Shown piece by piece: positions 42,268 to 51,242 of a stretch of 64,000 nucleotides of DNA. The position numbers and the translations under genes are program-made. Position 1 is the stretch's first letter, and each line of letters starts with the position of its first letter. Where the stretch lies: NCBI RefSeq assembly GCF_003201655.1, contig NZ_QJJU01000010.1, forward strand, positions 37,782 to 101,781, read 5' to 3'. Source of the DNA: Mycolicibacterium moriokaense (GTDB taxonomy: Bacteria > Actinomycetota > Actinomycetes > Mycobacteriales > Mycobacteriaceae). The notes beneath the pieces are model-generated. The model saw nothing but the letters and a program-made list of their open reading frames with translations. It was not told the origin of the DNA and made no database searches.

Positions 42268-43920
42268 TTAGGACGGGGTACCCACATGGTTGGCGTGCAC
42301 GTCGTCCGCCGGCCGTTCCTCGGTCTGGTCCTTGGCCCACCGGTAGTCGGGCTTGCCCGCTGGCGAGCGCTTCACCTCGTCGACGAACCAAAGACTGCGC
42401 GGCACTTTGTATCCCGCAATCTCCTTGCGGACGAATGCGTCAAGTTCGGCCAGCGTCGGCTGAGTGCCCTCACGAGCATGCACGACAGCGGCAACGTGCT
42501 GACCGAAACGCGGGTCGGGGACACCGACCACCAGGGCGTCAAATACGTCGGGATGCCCCTTGAGCGCGGCCTCCACCTCTTCCGGATAGATCTTCTCGCC
42601 GCCGCTGTTGATCGACACCGAACCACGGCCGAGCATCGTGACCGAGCCGTCCTCCTCGACTTCCGCGTAGTCGCCCGGAATCGCGTACCGCACGCCGTTG
42701 TAGGTCTTGAACGTCTCGGCGGTCTTCTTCTCGTCCTTGTAATAGCCGACCGGGATGTTGCCCTTCTTCGCGATGACACCGCGGACGCCGGAGCCAGGCT
42801 TCACCTCGTTGCCGTCGTCGTCGAGGACAACGGTGCGATGGTCGATGCTGACCCGCGGACCACCGGCGTGCGACTGCCCCTTGGCGACGACGCTGGTGCC
42901 ACCGAACCCCGTCTCCGACGACCCGATGGAGTCAGTGATGAACCGGTCGGGCAGCAGGTCGAGCAGCCTGTCCTTGATGCTCGCCGAGAACAGCGCCGCG
43001 GTGCTCGCGAGGACGAACAGCGACGACAGGTCGTATTCGTTGCCCTTCTCCTGGTGCGCCTCCAGGGCGTCGAGCAACGGTCGGGCCATCGCGTCACCGG
43101 TGAAGAACAGCATGTTGACCTTGTGCTGATGGATCGCACGCCAGACCTCGTCTGCGTTGAATTCCGGTGCCAGCACGGTGGTTTGGCCGGAGAAGATCGA
43201 CATCCAGGTGGCCGACTGCGTGGCGCCGTGGATCATCGGCGGAATCGGGTAGCGGATCATCGGCGGATTCGCCGCTGCCGCCTTGGCCAGGTCGTATTCG
43301 TCCTTGACGAATTCGCCTGTCGCGAAGTCGGTTCCACCGAGCAGCACCCGGTAGATGTCCTCGTGCCGCCACATCACGCCCTTGGGGAAACCTGTCGTGC
43401 CGCCGGTGTAGAGCAGATAGATGTCGTCGGCGCTGCGCTCGCCGAAATCGCGTTCTGGCGAGCCGTGTGCGATCGCGGAGTAGAACTCGACGCCGCCGTA
43501 GCGCTCGAAGTCATCGTCGCTGCCGTCCTCGACCACCAGGATGGTCTTGACGTTCGGCGTCTCGGGCAGCACGTTGGCGACGCGGTCGGCGTAGCGCCGT
43601 TCGTGCACGAGCGCGACCATGTCGGAGTTCTCGAACAGGTACTTCAACTCGCCCTCGACGTAGCGGAAGTTGACGTTGACCAGGATGGCGCCGGCCTTGA
43701 CGATGCCGAGCATCGCGATCACGATCTCGATGCGGTTGCGGCAGTACAGCCCGACCTTGTCGTCCTTCTTCACGCCCTGGTCGATGAGGTAGTGGGCGAG
43801 TCGGTTCGCCTTTTCCTCCAACTGGGCATACGTCAGTTGTTCGCCGTCGGAGATGAGGGCGACACGGTCAGGCACAGCGTCGATGGCGTGCTCGGCGAGA
43901 TCGGCAATATTCAGGGCCAC
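42268..43920 (-). CDS. FadD19, steroid-CoA ligase
   Basis: A 550-residue ANL acyl-CoA synthetase with 'LLYTGGTTGFPKGVMW', 'IGSSETGFGG', 'GRGSVSINSGGEKIYPEEVEAAL'. FadD19 activates the C26/C27 acid of the cholesterol side chain to the CoA thioester that enters beta-oxidation. The start is GTG, 10 bp from a KstR box shared with the divergent echA19. Confidence 0.93.
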   Translation of the reverse strand: MALNIADLAEHAIDAVPDRVALISDGEQLTYAQLEEKANRLAHYLIDQGVKKDDKVGLYCRNRIEIVIAMLGIVKAGAILVNVNFRYVEGELKYLFENSDMVALVHERRYADRVANVLPETPNVKTILVVEDGSDDDFERYGGVEFYSAIAHGSPERDFGERSADDIYLLYTGGTTGFPKGVMWRHEDIYRVLLGGTDFATGEFVKDEYDLAKAAAANPPMIRYPIPPMIHGATQSATWMSIFSGQTTVLAPEFNADEVWRAIHQHKVNMLFFTGDAMARPLLDALEAHQEKGNEYDLSSLFVLASTAALFSASIKDRLLDLLPDRFITDSIGSSETGFGGTSVVAKGQSHAGGPRVSIDHRTVVLDDDGNEVKPGSGVRGVIAKKGNIPVGYYKDEKKTAETFKTYNGVRYAIPGDYAEVEEDGSVTMLGRGSVSINSGGEKIYPEEVEAALKGHPDVFDALVVGVPDPRFGQHVAAVVHAREGTQPTLAELDAFVRKEIAGYKVPRSLWFVDEVKRSPAGKPDYRWAKDQTEERPADDVHANHVGTPS

Positions 43921-43930
43921 GGCCCTAAAT

Positions 43931-43944
43931 TAGAACGTGTTACA
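43931..43944. promoter_or_regulatory. KstR box between fadD19 and echA19
   Basis: TAGAACGTGTTACA, the same variant as at 35233, lies 10 bp before the fadD19 start and 45 bp before echA19. Confidence 0.8.
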
Positions 43945-43988
43945 TTTTCTGACAAGTCCGTGGGTTTGAGGTAGGAAGGCGACCACCC

Positions 43989-44789
43989 GTGAGCGAGTCC
44001 CAAAAAGGCCCCGACGCCATCATTGAGCAGCGCGGACACACGCTGATCTTGACGCTGAACCGGCCGGAGGCGCGAAACGCGCTTTCCACCGAGATGCTCT
44101 CGACAATGGTCGAGGCGTGGGACCGCGTCGACAGCGATCCGGAGATCCGCAGCTGCATCCTGACCGGGGCCGGCGGGTATTTCTGCTCGGGTATGGACCT
44201 CAAGGCCGCGACGGCCAAGCCGCCGGGCGACTCGTTCAAGGACGGCAGCTACGACCCGTCGCGCATCGATTCCCTCCTCAAGGGCCGCAGGCTGACCAAG
44301 CCACTGATCGCGGCCGTCGAGGGCCCTGCCATCGCGGGCGGCACGGAGATCCTGCAGGGCACCGACATCCGCATCGCGGGCGAAAGTGCCAAGTTCGGAA
44401 TCTCGGAGGCCAAATGGAGCCTGTACCCGATGGGCGGCTCGGCGGTGCGGCTGGTCCGCCAGATTCCCTACACCGTGGCATGCGATCTGCTGCTGACCGG
44501 ACGGCACATCACCGCCGCCGAGGCCAAGGAGATGGGCCTGATCGGCTATGTCGTCCCCGACGGCTCAGCGCTGGAGAAAGCGCTGGAGATCGCTGAGGTG
44601 ATCAACAAGAACGGGCCGTTGGCGGTGCAGGCGATCCTGCGGACCATCCATGAGACCGAGGGCCTGCACGAGAACGACGCCTTCAAGATCGACACCAAGA
44701 TCGGTATCGAGGTGTTCATTTCCGATGACGCCAAGGAAGGCCCGCTGGCGTTCAAGGAGAAGCGCGCCCCCAACTTCAAGATGAAGTAG
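43989..44789 (+). CDS. EchA19, enoyl-CoA hydratase
   Basis: A 266-residue crotonase. Oxyanion-hole and active-site segments are '[14 protein letters not shown]' and '[16 protein letters not shown]'. It is nearly the same as M. tuberculosis EchA19, a hydratase of cholesterol side-chain enoyl-CoA. GTG start with AGGAAGG upstream. Its stop codon borders a large inverted repeat shared with the end of cyp142. Confidence 0.92.
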   Translation: MSESQKGPDAIIEQRGHTLILTLNRPEARNALSTEMLSTMVEAWDRVDSDPEIRSCILTGAGGYFCSGMDLKAATAKPPGDSFKDGSYDPSRIDSLLKGRRLTKPLIAAVEGPAIAGGTEILQGTDIRIAGESAKFGISEAKWSLYPMGGSAVRLVRQIPYTVACDLLLTGRHITAAEAKEMGLIGYVVPDGSALEKALEIAEVINKNGPLAVQAILRTIHETEGLHENDAFKIDTKIGIEVFISDDAKEGPLAFKEKRAPNFKMK

Positions 44790-44950
44790 CGCCTAGCCCA
44801 ACTGCCGCGAGCGTGCGTGTCTGTACCGCGACGCGCCACAAGTTCCGTACAAACGTGCACACTCGCGCTTCACGAGCGGGCGCAAACTGCGCGCGGGGGA
44901 CGGCGTGTTGGCGTGCAAACACGCACACTCGCGGCAGTTGGGCTAGGCGC
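44789..44950. terminator. Long inverted repeat between convergent echA19 and cyp142
   Basis: Arms 44789-44822 and 44917-44950 match at 32 of 34 positions (GCGCCTAGCCCAACTGCCGC outermost). The left arm touches the echA19 stop and the right arm contains the last codons and stop of cyp142. A third, direct copy of the right-arm motif (CAAACGTGCACACTCGCG) lies in the loop. It would fold strongly from either strand, so it is a probable bidirectional terminator. It could also be a MITE-like dispersed repeat. Confidence 0.6.
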
Positions 44951-46151
44951 CCAGTGGCTTGGTCGGGGTGAATTTCACCGGCATCTGCTCAAGGCCGCTG
45001 ACGAAGTTCGCCGGCCTTAAGGGCAGCTCGTCGTCGGACGCCAGTCGCATGTCCGGAAGCCGCTGCAGCACCCGGCTCGTCATGTTTACGAGCTCGATTC
45101 TGGCCAGCTGGTTACCGAGGCAGAAGTGTGTGCCGAACCCGAACGCTAAGTGGCTGTTCGGGTCTCGCTGAATATTGAAGTTGTCCGGGTCTCCGAAGAC
45201 ATCTTCGTCGAAGTTCGCCGACTCGAACATCAGCATCATCTTCTCGCCCTGATGTAACTGCGTGCCATGGAATTCGGTGTCAGCGGTGATCGTTCGCGCC
45301 ATGTTCTTCAGCGGCGACGTCCAGCGCAGCATCTCCTCGATCGCGCCGGGGAGTAGGTCGGAGTCGTTCCGCAGCAGTTCCCACTGGTCGCGGTTGCGTA
45401 TCAGCTGCTCGATCCCACCGGAAATCGTGTGACGCGTCGTCTCGTCGCCGCCGACGAGGATCAACAGGCTCTCCTGCAGGATGTCGTCGTCGGACAGCCG
45501 TTCACCGTCGACTTCCGCGTGGACCAAGACGCTGATCAGGTCGTCGGTCGGCTCGGCTCGACGCTGTTCGATCTTGCTGCGGGTGTAGTCGTTATACGCG
45601 ACAAAGGCATCCAACGTGACCTGGATATCGGCCTCGGACACAGTGGAACTGAGGCCGACCATCATGTCGTCGGACCACTTCAGGAACAATTCTCGCTCGT
45701 CAGGGAGCACACCAAGCATGTCTCCGATGACCGCCATCGGCAGCGGTGCGGCAAGGTCTCTGACCAAATCGCACTCGCCGCGCTCGCATACGGCGTCGAT
45801 GAGAATGTCGCACAGCGCACCGATGGACTCATCCTGGACCTTCAACCGCTTTCGCGTGAAGCCGACGTTGACAAGCTTGCGGCGCAACAGATGTGCCGGA
45901 TCATCCATGTCGATCATCATCGGCAGGGCATCCTGGTCGGGGCGGATGCCGCCCGCGTTGGAGAACAGCTCCGGGTTGCGCTCGGCCTCGATCACCGCGG
46001 CGTACGTCGCCGCCGCGGCCAGTCCGTTGCGGTCGCGGAACACCGGCTCGTTCGCCCGCATCCATCGGTAGGCTTCGCGGGCGCCGGGACGATCGGCGTA
46101 GAAAGCGCCGTCGGTCAGGTCCACATCCGGCTTCGTCATGGTCATCGTCAA
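44943..46151 (-). CDS. CYP142, steroid C26-monooxygenase
   Basis: A 402-residue P450 very close to M. tuberculosis CYP142A1: 'FSNAGGIRPDQ', 'MMIDMDDPAHLLRRKLVN', I-helix 'GGDETTRH', and heme loop 'FGFGTHFCLG' with C344. It oxidises the terminal carbon of cholesterol or cholestenone to alcohol and acid, the substrate of FadD19. Its start overlaps the end of the decarboxylase-like gene by four bases. Confidence 0.93.
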   Translation of the reverse strand: MTMTMTKPDVDLTDGAFYADRPGAREAYRWMRANEPVFRDRNGLAAAATYAAVIEAERNPELFSNAGGIRPDQDALPMMIDMDDPAHLLRRKLVNVGFTRKRLKVQDESIGALCDILIDAVCERGECDLVRDLAAPLPMAVIGDMLGVLPDERELFLKWSDDMMVGLSSTVSEADIQVTLDAFVAYNDYTRSKIEQRRAEPTDDLISVLVHAEVDGERLSDDDILQESLLILVGGDETTRHTISGGIEQLIRNRDQWELLRNDSDLLPGAIEEMLRWTSPLKNMARTITADTEFHGTQLHQGEKMMLMFESANFDEDVFGDPDNFNIQRDPNSHLAFGFGTHFCLGNQLARIELVNMTSRVLQRLPDMRLASDDELPLRPANFVSGLEQMPVKFTPTKPLGA

Positions 46152-46867
46152 ACCTCCTGCGCGTCGCCGAACGACATCTCGACGTTTTCAGCCGAAGCCG
46201 AAACCATTGCACGCTTCGGCAAGCCAAGCGCTGCAAGTTCTTTGGCATACGGGTGATCGCCGAGCCGAACGTGTGCGCCGCCGAGCCGGTACCGCACACC
46301 GCTGAGCGTCATCTCACCGATTGTTTTGCGCAGGACTCCGTCGCGATATGAGTACGTCGGGTTTTCCTGAGTGCGCGACGTGAAGGCCGACGGGATCGGC
46401 AGGCCGGGACGGAATTCCATGCCGACCGCGAACTGACCGTCGATGCTGACATCGAATCCGAACGGACGGCCCTCACGAACGGTGAAGTCCGCCATCACCT
46501 TCGGGTAGCCCCAGATCGTGGTTCCCGCCTCCAGAGTGAACGCCTGGTCGACCGGAAGGTGGTGAATGAAGGCACCCGCCGACTGCAGTGCGCGCGGCCC
46601 GCTGGCGTCCGAACCGGGCGGATTCACCATCACGTTGGTGCCGTACTCGTAGTACTGACCGAGGTCGCCGTCGACATAGCGCATCAGCATCAGGACCACG
46701 ATCGCGCGCCCCGGCAGGAACTGGCATACCTTCAGCCCGCTGTAGTCGATCATCTGTTGGGCGGCGTCGGCCTTCACCGAGAACATCGCCATGTGCTGCT
46801 CGGCCTTGCGGATCTTGACCGGCATGGTGAGCACAGTGCCCGCGATGGTGTGCTGTGAGGCTGGCAT
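46148..46867 (-). CDS. Acetoacetate decarboxylase-family protein (Rv3519-like)
   Basis: A 239-residue protein of the acetoacetate decarboxylase fold. 'IWGYPKVMADF' contains the Lys position of the family, and 'PPGSDASGPRALQSAGAFIHHLPVDQAF' is also typical. The sterol role of Rv3519 is not established. The ATG at 46867 is chosen; a GTG at 46876 lies only three bases from the KstR box. It is translationally coupled to cyp142 downstream. Confidence 0.8.
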   Translation of the reverse strand: MPASQHTIAGTVLTMPVKIRKAEQHMAMFSVKADAAQQMIDYSGLKVCQFLPGRAIVVLMLMRYVDGDLGQYYEYGTNVMVNPPGSDASGPRALQSAGAFIHHLPVDQAFTLEAGTTIWGYPKVMADFTVREGRPFGFDVSIDGQFAVGMEFRPGLPIPSAFTSRTQENPTYSYRDGVLRKTIGEMTLSGVRYRLGGAHVRLGDHPYAKELAALGLPKRAMVSASAENVEMSFGDAQEV

Positions 46868-46878
46868 GGCGCCCACTC

Positions 46879-46892
46879 TAGAACGTGTTCTA
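46879..46892. promoter_or_regulatory. KstR box upstream of the Rv3519-like gene and cyp142
   Basis: TAGAACGTGTTCTA, a match to the optimal palindrome, 12 bp before the chosen start. The closeness suggests a short or absent 5' UTR. Confidence 0.85.
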
Positions 46893-46911
46893 ATTCACAG
46901 ACAAGCGATGC

Positions 46912-47943
46912 TCAGATCAGGGTGGCCAGCTCGCGGATCTGGTCGGCATTGCGGCCGGTCACGACCATCATCGTGACGCCTGCGGCCTCCCACACCTCGA
47001 TCTGCTTACGCACATAGTCCAGGTCGCCAACGATGGCGGAATCATCGACCAGCTCATCGGGGAGGACCTTGGCAGCCTCGTCCTTGCGGTCGCTGCGGAA
47101 CAAGCTGGTCACCTCGTCGACCACGTCGGCGTAGCCCATCCGGCGGTACACGTCGGCATGGAAGTTGGTGTCCTCGGCGCCCATCCCACCCACATACAGC
47201 GCGAGGTAGGGCTTCATCGCCGCGAGCGCGGCACTGCGGTCATCGGTGATGACGATGTTGGCGGTCGCGCAGACCTCGAAGTCCTCGCGGCTGCGGCGGG
47301 CGCCCGGCCGAGCGAAGCCCTCGTCGAGCCACTCGTTGTACATGTCGGCCATGCGCGGGGTGTAGAAGATCGGCAGCCAGCCGTCGCAGATCTCGGCGGC
47401 CATCGCCACGTTCTTCGGCCCCTCGGCGCCGAGCATGATCGGGATGTCCGCCCGAAGCGGGTGCGTGATCGGCTTGAGCGGCTTGCCAAGCCCGGTGGTG
47501 CCTTCACTTGAGAGCGGCAGTGGGTAGTGCGGCCCGTCGCTGGTCACCGGGGCTTCTCGGGCCCAGACCTGCCGCAGGATGTCGATGTACTCGCGAGTGC
47601 GAGCCAGCGGCTTGGGGAACTTCTGGCCGTACCAGCCCTCGACGACCTGCGGTCCCGACACCCCGAGGCCGAGAATGTGCCGCCCGCCGGACAGATGATC
47701 GAGCGTCAGCGCTGCCATCGCGCACGCGGTCGGCGTCCGCGCCGACAGCTGAACCACCGACGTACCGAGCCGCATCCTGCTGGTCGACGACCCCAACCAG
47801 GCCAGCGGGGTGTACGCGTCCGACCCCCACGCCTCAGCGGTGAACACGGTGTCGAAGCCTGCGCCCTCTGCCGCAGCCACCAATTCCGGCGCGTTCTCCG
47901 GCGGCTGCGCGCCCCAATACCCCAGCTGAAGTCCAAGCTTCAT
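46912..47943 (-). CDS. F420-dependent LLM oxidoreductase (Rv3520c-like)
   Basis: A 343-residue luciferase-like TIM-barrel protein: 'LGLQLGYWGAQ', 'FTAEAWGSDAYTPLAWLGS', 'RMRLGTSVVQLSARTP', 'HILGLGVSGPQVVEGWYGQ'. It probably uses coenzyme F420 and its substrate is unknown. It lies within the sterol cluster and is controlled by the KstR box before it. The ATG at 47943 (MKLGLQLGYWG) is preferred; a longer frame would run through the KstR box. Confidence 0.88.
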   Translation of the reverse strand: MKLGLQLGYWGAQPPENAPELVAAAEGAGFDTVFTAEAWGSDAYTPLAWLGSSTSRMRLGTSVVQLSARTPTACAMAALTLDHLSGGRHILGLGVSGPQVVEGWYGQKFPKPLARTREYIDILRQVWAREAPVTSDGPHYPLPLSSEGTTGLGKPLKPITHPLRADIPIMLGAEGPKNVAMAAEICDGWLPIFYTPRMADMYNEWLDEGFARPGARRSREDFEVCATANIVITDDRSAALAAMKPYLALYVGGMGAEDTNFHADVYRRMGYADVVDEVTSLFRSDRKDEAAKVLPDELVDDSAIVGDLDYVRKQIEVWEAAGVTMMVVTGRNADQIRELATLI

Positions 47944-47978
47944 TAGCTCGCCTCTCGACCCGTGGTTGAAACCATTCT

Positions 47979-47992
47979 TAGAACCTGTTCTA
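47979..47992. promoter_or_regulatory. KstR box between the LLM gene and the DUF35-ltp operon
   Basis: TAGAACCTGTTCTA, palindromic apart from the central spacer, in the 58-bp divergent gap. It ends nine bases before the DUF35 gene GTG. Confidence 0.85.
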
Positions 47993-48001
47993 CTCGATGC
48001 C

Positions 48002-48991
48002 GTGACCGCCAGCCAAAGCAGCCCGGTGCAGATCGACACGCATGAGCCGCCACTTTCAGCTCCGCTGAGGCTCTCCTTCGACTACACCCGTTCAGTCGGA
48101 CCACTCCTCAGCCAGTTCTTCACCGCCCTGCGCGGGCGACGCATCGTCGGCGTGCGCGGTTCGGACGGACGGGTGCATGTGCCGCCTGCCGAGTATGACC
48201 CCGTCACCTACCAGCCCCTGACGGAGGTAGTGCCGGTCGCGAGCGTTGGCACGGTGGTGTCGTGGACGTGGCAACCGGCCCCGCTGGAGGGCCAGCCACT
48301 GGACCGGCCGTTCGCGTGGGCGCTGATCAAGCTCGACGGGGCGGACACCCCGTTGTTGCACGCGGTGGATGCGGGTTCTTCCGACGAGATGAGCACGGGC
48401 GCCAGGGTTCACGCGCACTGGGTCGACGAGCCGGTCGGCGCGATCACCGACATCGCGTACTTCGCGTTGGGTGCCGATGCCGAACCGGAGGGCGCAGCGG
48501 ACGATCGCGACCCGGTCACCATGCAGGTAACACCTTCGGCAATCGAAATCCGGCACACCGCATCGATCCCGGAGACCGCTTACCTGAAGGCGCTCAAGGA
48601 AGGCAAGCTGCTTGGCGCGCGTACCGGCAAGGACGGGAAGTTGTATTTCCCTGCACGCGAGGCCGATCCGGCCACGGGTAAGGTTCTCGACGAGTATGTC
48701 GAGTTACCGGACAAGGGCACCGTCACCACATTCGCCATCATCAACATCCCATTCCCCGGCCAGCGCATCAAGCCGCCGTACGTCGCTGCCTACGTACTGC
48801 TCGACGGCGCCGATATCCCGTTCCTTCACCTGGTCTCGGATATCGACGCGGACAAGGTGCGGATGGGCATGAGGGTCCAGGCGGTGTGGAGGCCCCGCGA
48901 GGAGTGGGACTTCGGAATCGACAACATCGAGTACTTCCGGCCCACCGGCGAACCGGACGCCGACTACGAGACCTACAAACTCCACCTGTAA
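48002..48991 (+). CDS. Tandem DUF35/OB-fold protein (Rv3521-like)
   Basis: A 329-residue protein with two DUF35-like units, about residues 20-150 and 170-325. Each has a short ribbon region ('GRRIVGVRGSDGRVHVPP', 'GKLLGARTGKDGKLYFPA') followed by an OB fold ('GTVVSWTW', 'GTVTTFAIINIPFPGQR'). The ribbons lack the zinc cysteines of typical DUF35 proteins. DUF35 proteins partner sterol thiolases or aldolases such as Ltp2-ChsH2, so this is the likely partner of Ltp3/Ltp4 downstream. Confidence 0.82.
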   Translation: MTASQSSPVQIDTHEPPLSAPLRLSFDYTRSVGPLLSQFFTALRGRRIVGVRGSDGRVHVPPAEYDPVTYQPLTEVVPVASVGTVVSWTWQPAPLEGQPLDRPFAWALIKLDGADTPLLHAVDAGSSDEMSTGARVHAHWVDEPVGAITDIAYFALGADAEPEGAADDRDPVTMQVTPSAIEIRHTASIPETAYLKALKEGKLLGARTGKDGKLYFPAREADPATGKVLDEYVELPDKGTVTTFAIINIPFPGQRIKPPYVAAYVLLDGADIPFLHLVSDIDADKVRMGMRVQAVWRPREEWDFGIDNIEYFRPTGEPDADYETYKLHL

Positions 48992-49005
48992 AGGGACACG
49001 TTCGA

Positions 49006-50061
49006 ATGACTGATGTAGCTGTAGTCGGGTTCGCTCACGCTCCGCATGTGCGCCGCACCGACGGCACCACCAACGGCGTCGAAATGCTGATGCCCTGTTT
49101 CGCGTCTATCTACGAGGACCTCGGCCTCAAGCAGACGGACATTGGCTTCTGGTGTTCTGGTTCGTCGGATTACCTTGCCGGCCGCGCATTCTCGTTCATC
49201 TCCGCGATCGACTCGATCGGCGCGGTGCCGCCGATCAACGAATCCCACGTCGAGATGGACGCCGCGTGGGCCCTCTACGAGGCCTACATCAAACTGCTGA
49301 CCGGCCAGGTGGAAACGGCCTTGGTCTACGGGTTCGGCAAGTCCAGCGCGGGCACCCTGCGCCGCGTCCTTGCGATGCAGACGGATCCCTACACCGTCGC
49401 GCCGCTGTGGCCGGATTCGGTGTCGACGGCCGGCCTGCAAGCACGATTCGGCCTGGACTCCGGCAAGTGGACGGCCGAAGCGATGGCGCAGGTGGCGCTG
49501 GACGCAATGACGGCAGGCGGACGTACCGACAGCGAGAAACCCGCGAAGTCGGTCGATGAGTTGCTCGCGCGCCCGTATTTCGCGGATCCTTTGCGCCGCC
49601 ATGACATCGCGCCGATCACCGACGGTGCATCGGCGATCGTGTTGGCTGTCGGCGACAAAGCTCGCGAGCTGCGCGAGAACCCCGCCTGGATCACCGGCAT
49701 CGAGCACCGCATCGAGACCCCGGTGCTGGGAGCACGCGATCTGACGACCTCGCCGTCCACGGCGGCGTCGGCTCGGGGCGCCACCGGTGGAGACGCCGCT
49801 TCGATCGAGGTCGCTGAGCTGTACGCGCCGTTCAGCCATCAGCAGCTGATCCTGACGGAGGCGATTGGATTGCCGTCGTCGACGAAGGTGAATCCGTCCG
49901 GCGGGGCGCTGTCTGCCAATCCGATGTTCTCTGCGGGCCTGGAGCGTATCGGCTTTGCCGCACAACACATCTTCAACGGGTCGGCGCAGCGCGTGCTGGC
50001 GCATGCAACCAGCGGGCCCGCGCTGCAACAGAACTTGGTCGCGGTCATGGAGGGTAAGTGA
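49006..50061 (+). CDS. Ltp4, thiolase-like lipid-transfer protein
   Basis: A 351-residue thiolase-superfamily protein of the SCP2-thiolase type: 'VAVVGFAHAPHVRRTDG', 'CSGSSDYLAGRAFSF', and 'FNGSAQRVLAHATSG' near the C-terminus. The usual catalytic Cys-His set is not clearly complete, as in Ltp2-like retro-aldolases. It probably forms a hetero-complex with Ltp3 and the DUF35 protein in side-chain shortening. The ATG at 49006 is used. Confidence 0.88.
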   Translation: MTDVAVVGFAHAPHVRRTDGTTNGVEMLMPCFASIYEDLGLKQTDIGFWCSGSSDYLAGRAFSFISAIDSIGAVPPINESHVEMDAAWALYEAYIKLLTGQVETALVYGFGKSSAGTLRRVLAMQTDPYTVAPLWPDSVSTAGLQARFGLDSGKWTAEAMAQVALDAMTAGGRTDSEKPAKSVDELLARPYFADPLRRHDIAPITDGASAIVLAVGDKARELRENPAWITGIEHRIETPVLGARDLTTSPSTAASARGATGGDAASIEVAELYAPFSHQQLILTEAIGLPSSTKVNPSGGALSANPMFSAGLERIGFAAQHIFNGSAQRVLAHATSGPALQQNLVAVMEGK

Positions 50062-51242
50062 TGGCAAAGCAAATCGCCGCAGTCCTGGGCACGGGGCAGA
50101 CCAAGTACGTCGCCAAGCGCAAGGACGTGTCGATGAACGGCCTTGTGCGAGAGGCCATCGACCGCGCGCTGGCCGACTCGGGATCGACGTTCGACGACAT
50201 CGATGCCGTCGTCGTCGGCAAGGCACCCGACTTCTTCGAGGGCGTCATGATGCCGGAGCTGTTCATGGCCGACGCGATGGGCGCGACGAACAAGCCGTTG
50301 ATCCGCGTCCACACCGCGGGCTCAGTGGGCGGATCGACCGCGATTGTCGCGGCCAGCCTGGTGCAGTCCGGCAAGTACCGCCGCGTGCTGACGATGGCGT
50401 GGGAAAAGCAGTCGGAGTCGAATGCCATGTGGGCGTTGAGCATTCCGGTGCCCTTCACCAAGCCCGTCGGAGCCGGTGCTGGCGGTTATTTCGCACCGCA
50501 CGTGCGGGCCTACATCCGCCGAGCAGGAGCACCGAATCACATCGGCGCGATGGTGGCGGTCAAGGACCGACTCAACGGGGCGAAGAATCCACTGGCCCAT
50601 CTGCATCAGCCCGACATCACCTTGGAGAAGGTGATGGAGTCGCCGATGCTGTGGGACCCGATCCGCTACGACGAGACATGCCCGTCGTCGGACGGCGCGG
50701 CTGCGATGGTGATCGGCGACGAGCAGGCCGCCGAGGCACACATCGCCAACGGCAACCCTGTCGCATGGATCCACGCGACCGCGCTTCGCACAGAACCGTT
50801 GGCCTACGCGGGCCGCGACCAGGTCAACCCGCAGGCCAGTCGCGATGCCGCCGCGGCATTGTGGAAGGCGGCAGGGATCAAGAGCCCCATCGACGAAATC
50901 GACGTCGCCGAGGTTTACGTGCCGTTCTCCTGGTACGAACCGATGTGGTTGGAGAGCCTCGGCTTCGCGCCAGAAGGTGAGGGGTGGAAGCTCACCGAGG
51001 CGGGCGAGACCGCGATGACAGGCCGCATCCCGTTCAATCCGTCCGGCGGTGTGCTGTCGTCCAATCCGATCGGCGCGTCAGGGATGATCCGTTTCGCCGA
51101 ATCGGCGATTCAGGTCATGGGCAAGGCGGGCGATCACCAGATCAAGGGAGCGCGAAAGGCACTCGGTCACGCATACGGTGGCGGCGCGCAGTACTACTCG
51201 ATGTGGGTCGTTAGCTCCGATAAGCCAGCGGACAAGCCGTGA
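50061..51242 (+). CDS. Ltp3, thiolase-like lipid-transfer protein
   Basis: A 393-residue thiolase-type protein: 'VLGTGQTKYVAKRKDVSMNGLVREAID', 'HTAGSVGGSTAIVAASLV', 'CPSSDGAAAMVIGDE', 'NPSGGVLSSNPIGASGMIRFAE', 'GHAYGGGAQYYSMWVV'. The ATG overlaps the ltp4 stop (TGATG) and has GGAGG upstream. It acts with Ltp4 and the DUF35 protein on steroid side-chain CoA. Confidence 0.88.
   Translation: MAKQIAAVLGTGQTKYVAKRKDVSMNGLVREAIDRALADSGSTFDDIDAVVVGKAPDFFEGVMMPELFMADAMGATNKPLIRVHTAGSVGGSTAIVAASLVQSGKYRRVLTMAWEKQSESNAMWALSIPVPFTKPVGAGAGGYFAPHVRAYIRRAGAPNHIGAMVAVKDRLNGAKNPLAHLHQPDITLEKVMESPMLWDPIRYDETCPSSDGAAAMVIGDEQAAEAHIANGNPVAWIHATALRTEPLAYAGRDQVNPQASRDAAAALWKAAGIKSPIDEIDVAEVYVPFSWYEPMWLESLGFAPEGEGWKLTEAGETAMTGRIPFNPSGGVLSSNPIGASGMIRFAESAIQVMGKAGDHQIKGARKALGHAYGGGAQYYSMWVVSSDKPADKP

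Noticed and set aside
42286..43974. Long open frame opposite fadD19 (562 codons)
   Set aside because: Antisense shadow; the opposite strand encodes a complete acyl-CoA synthetase with all motifs.
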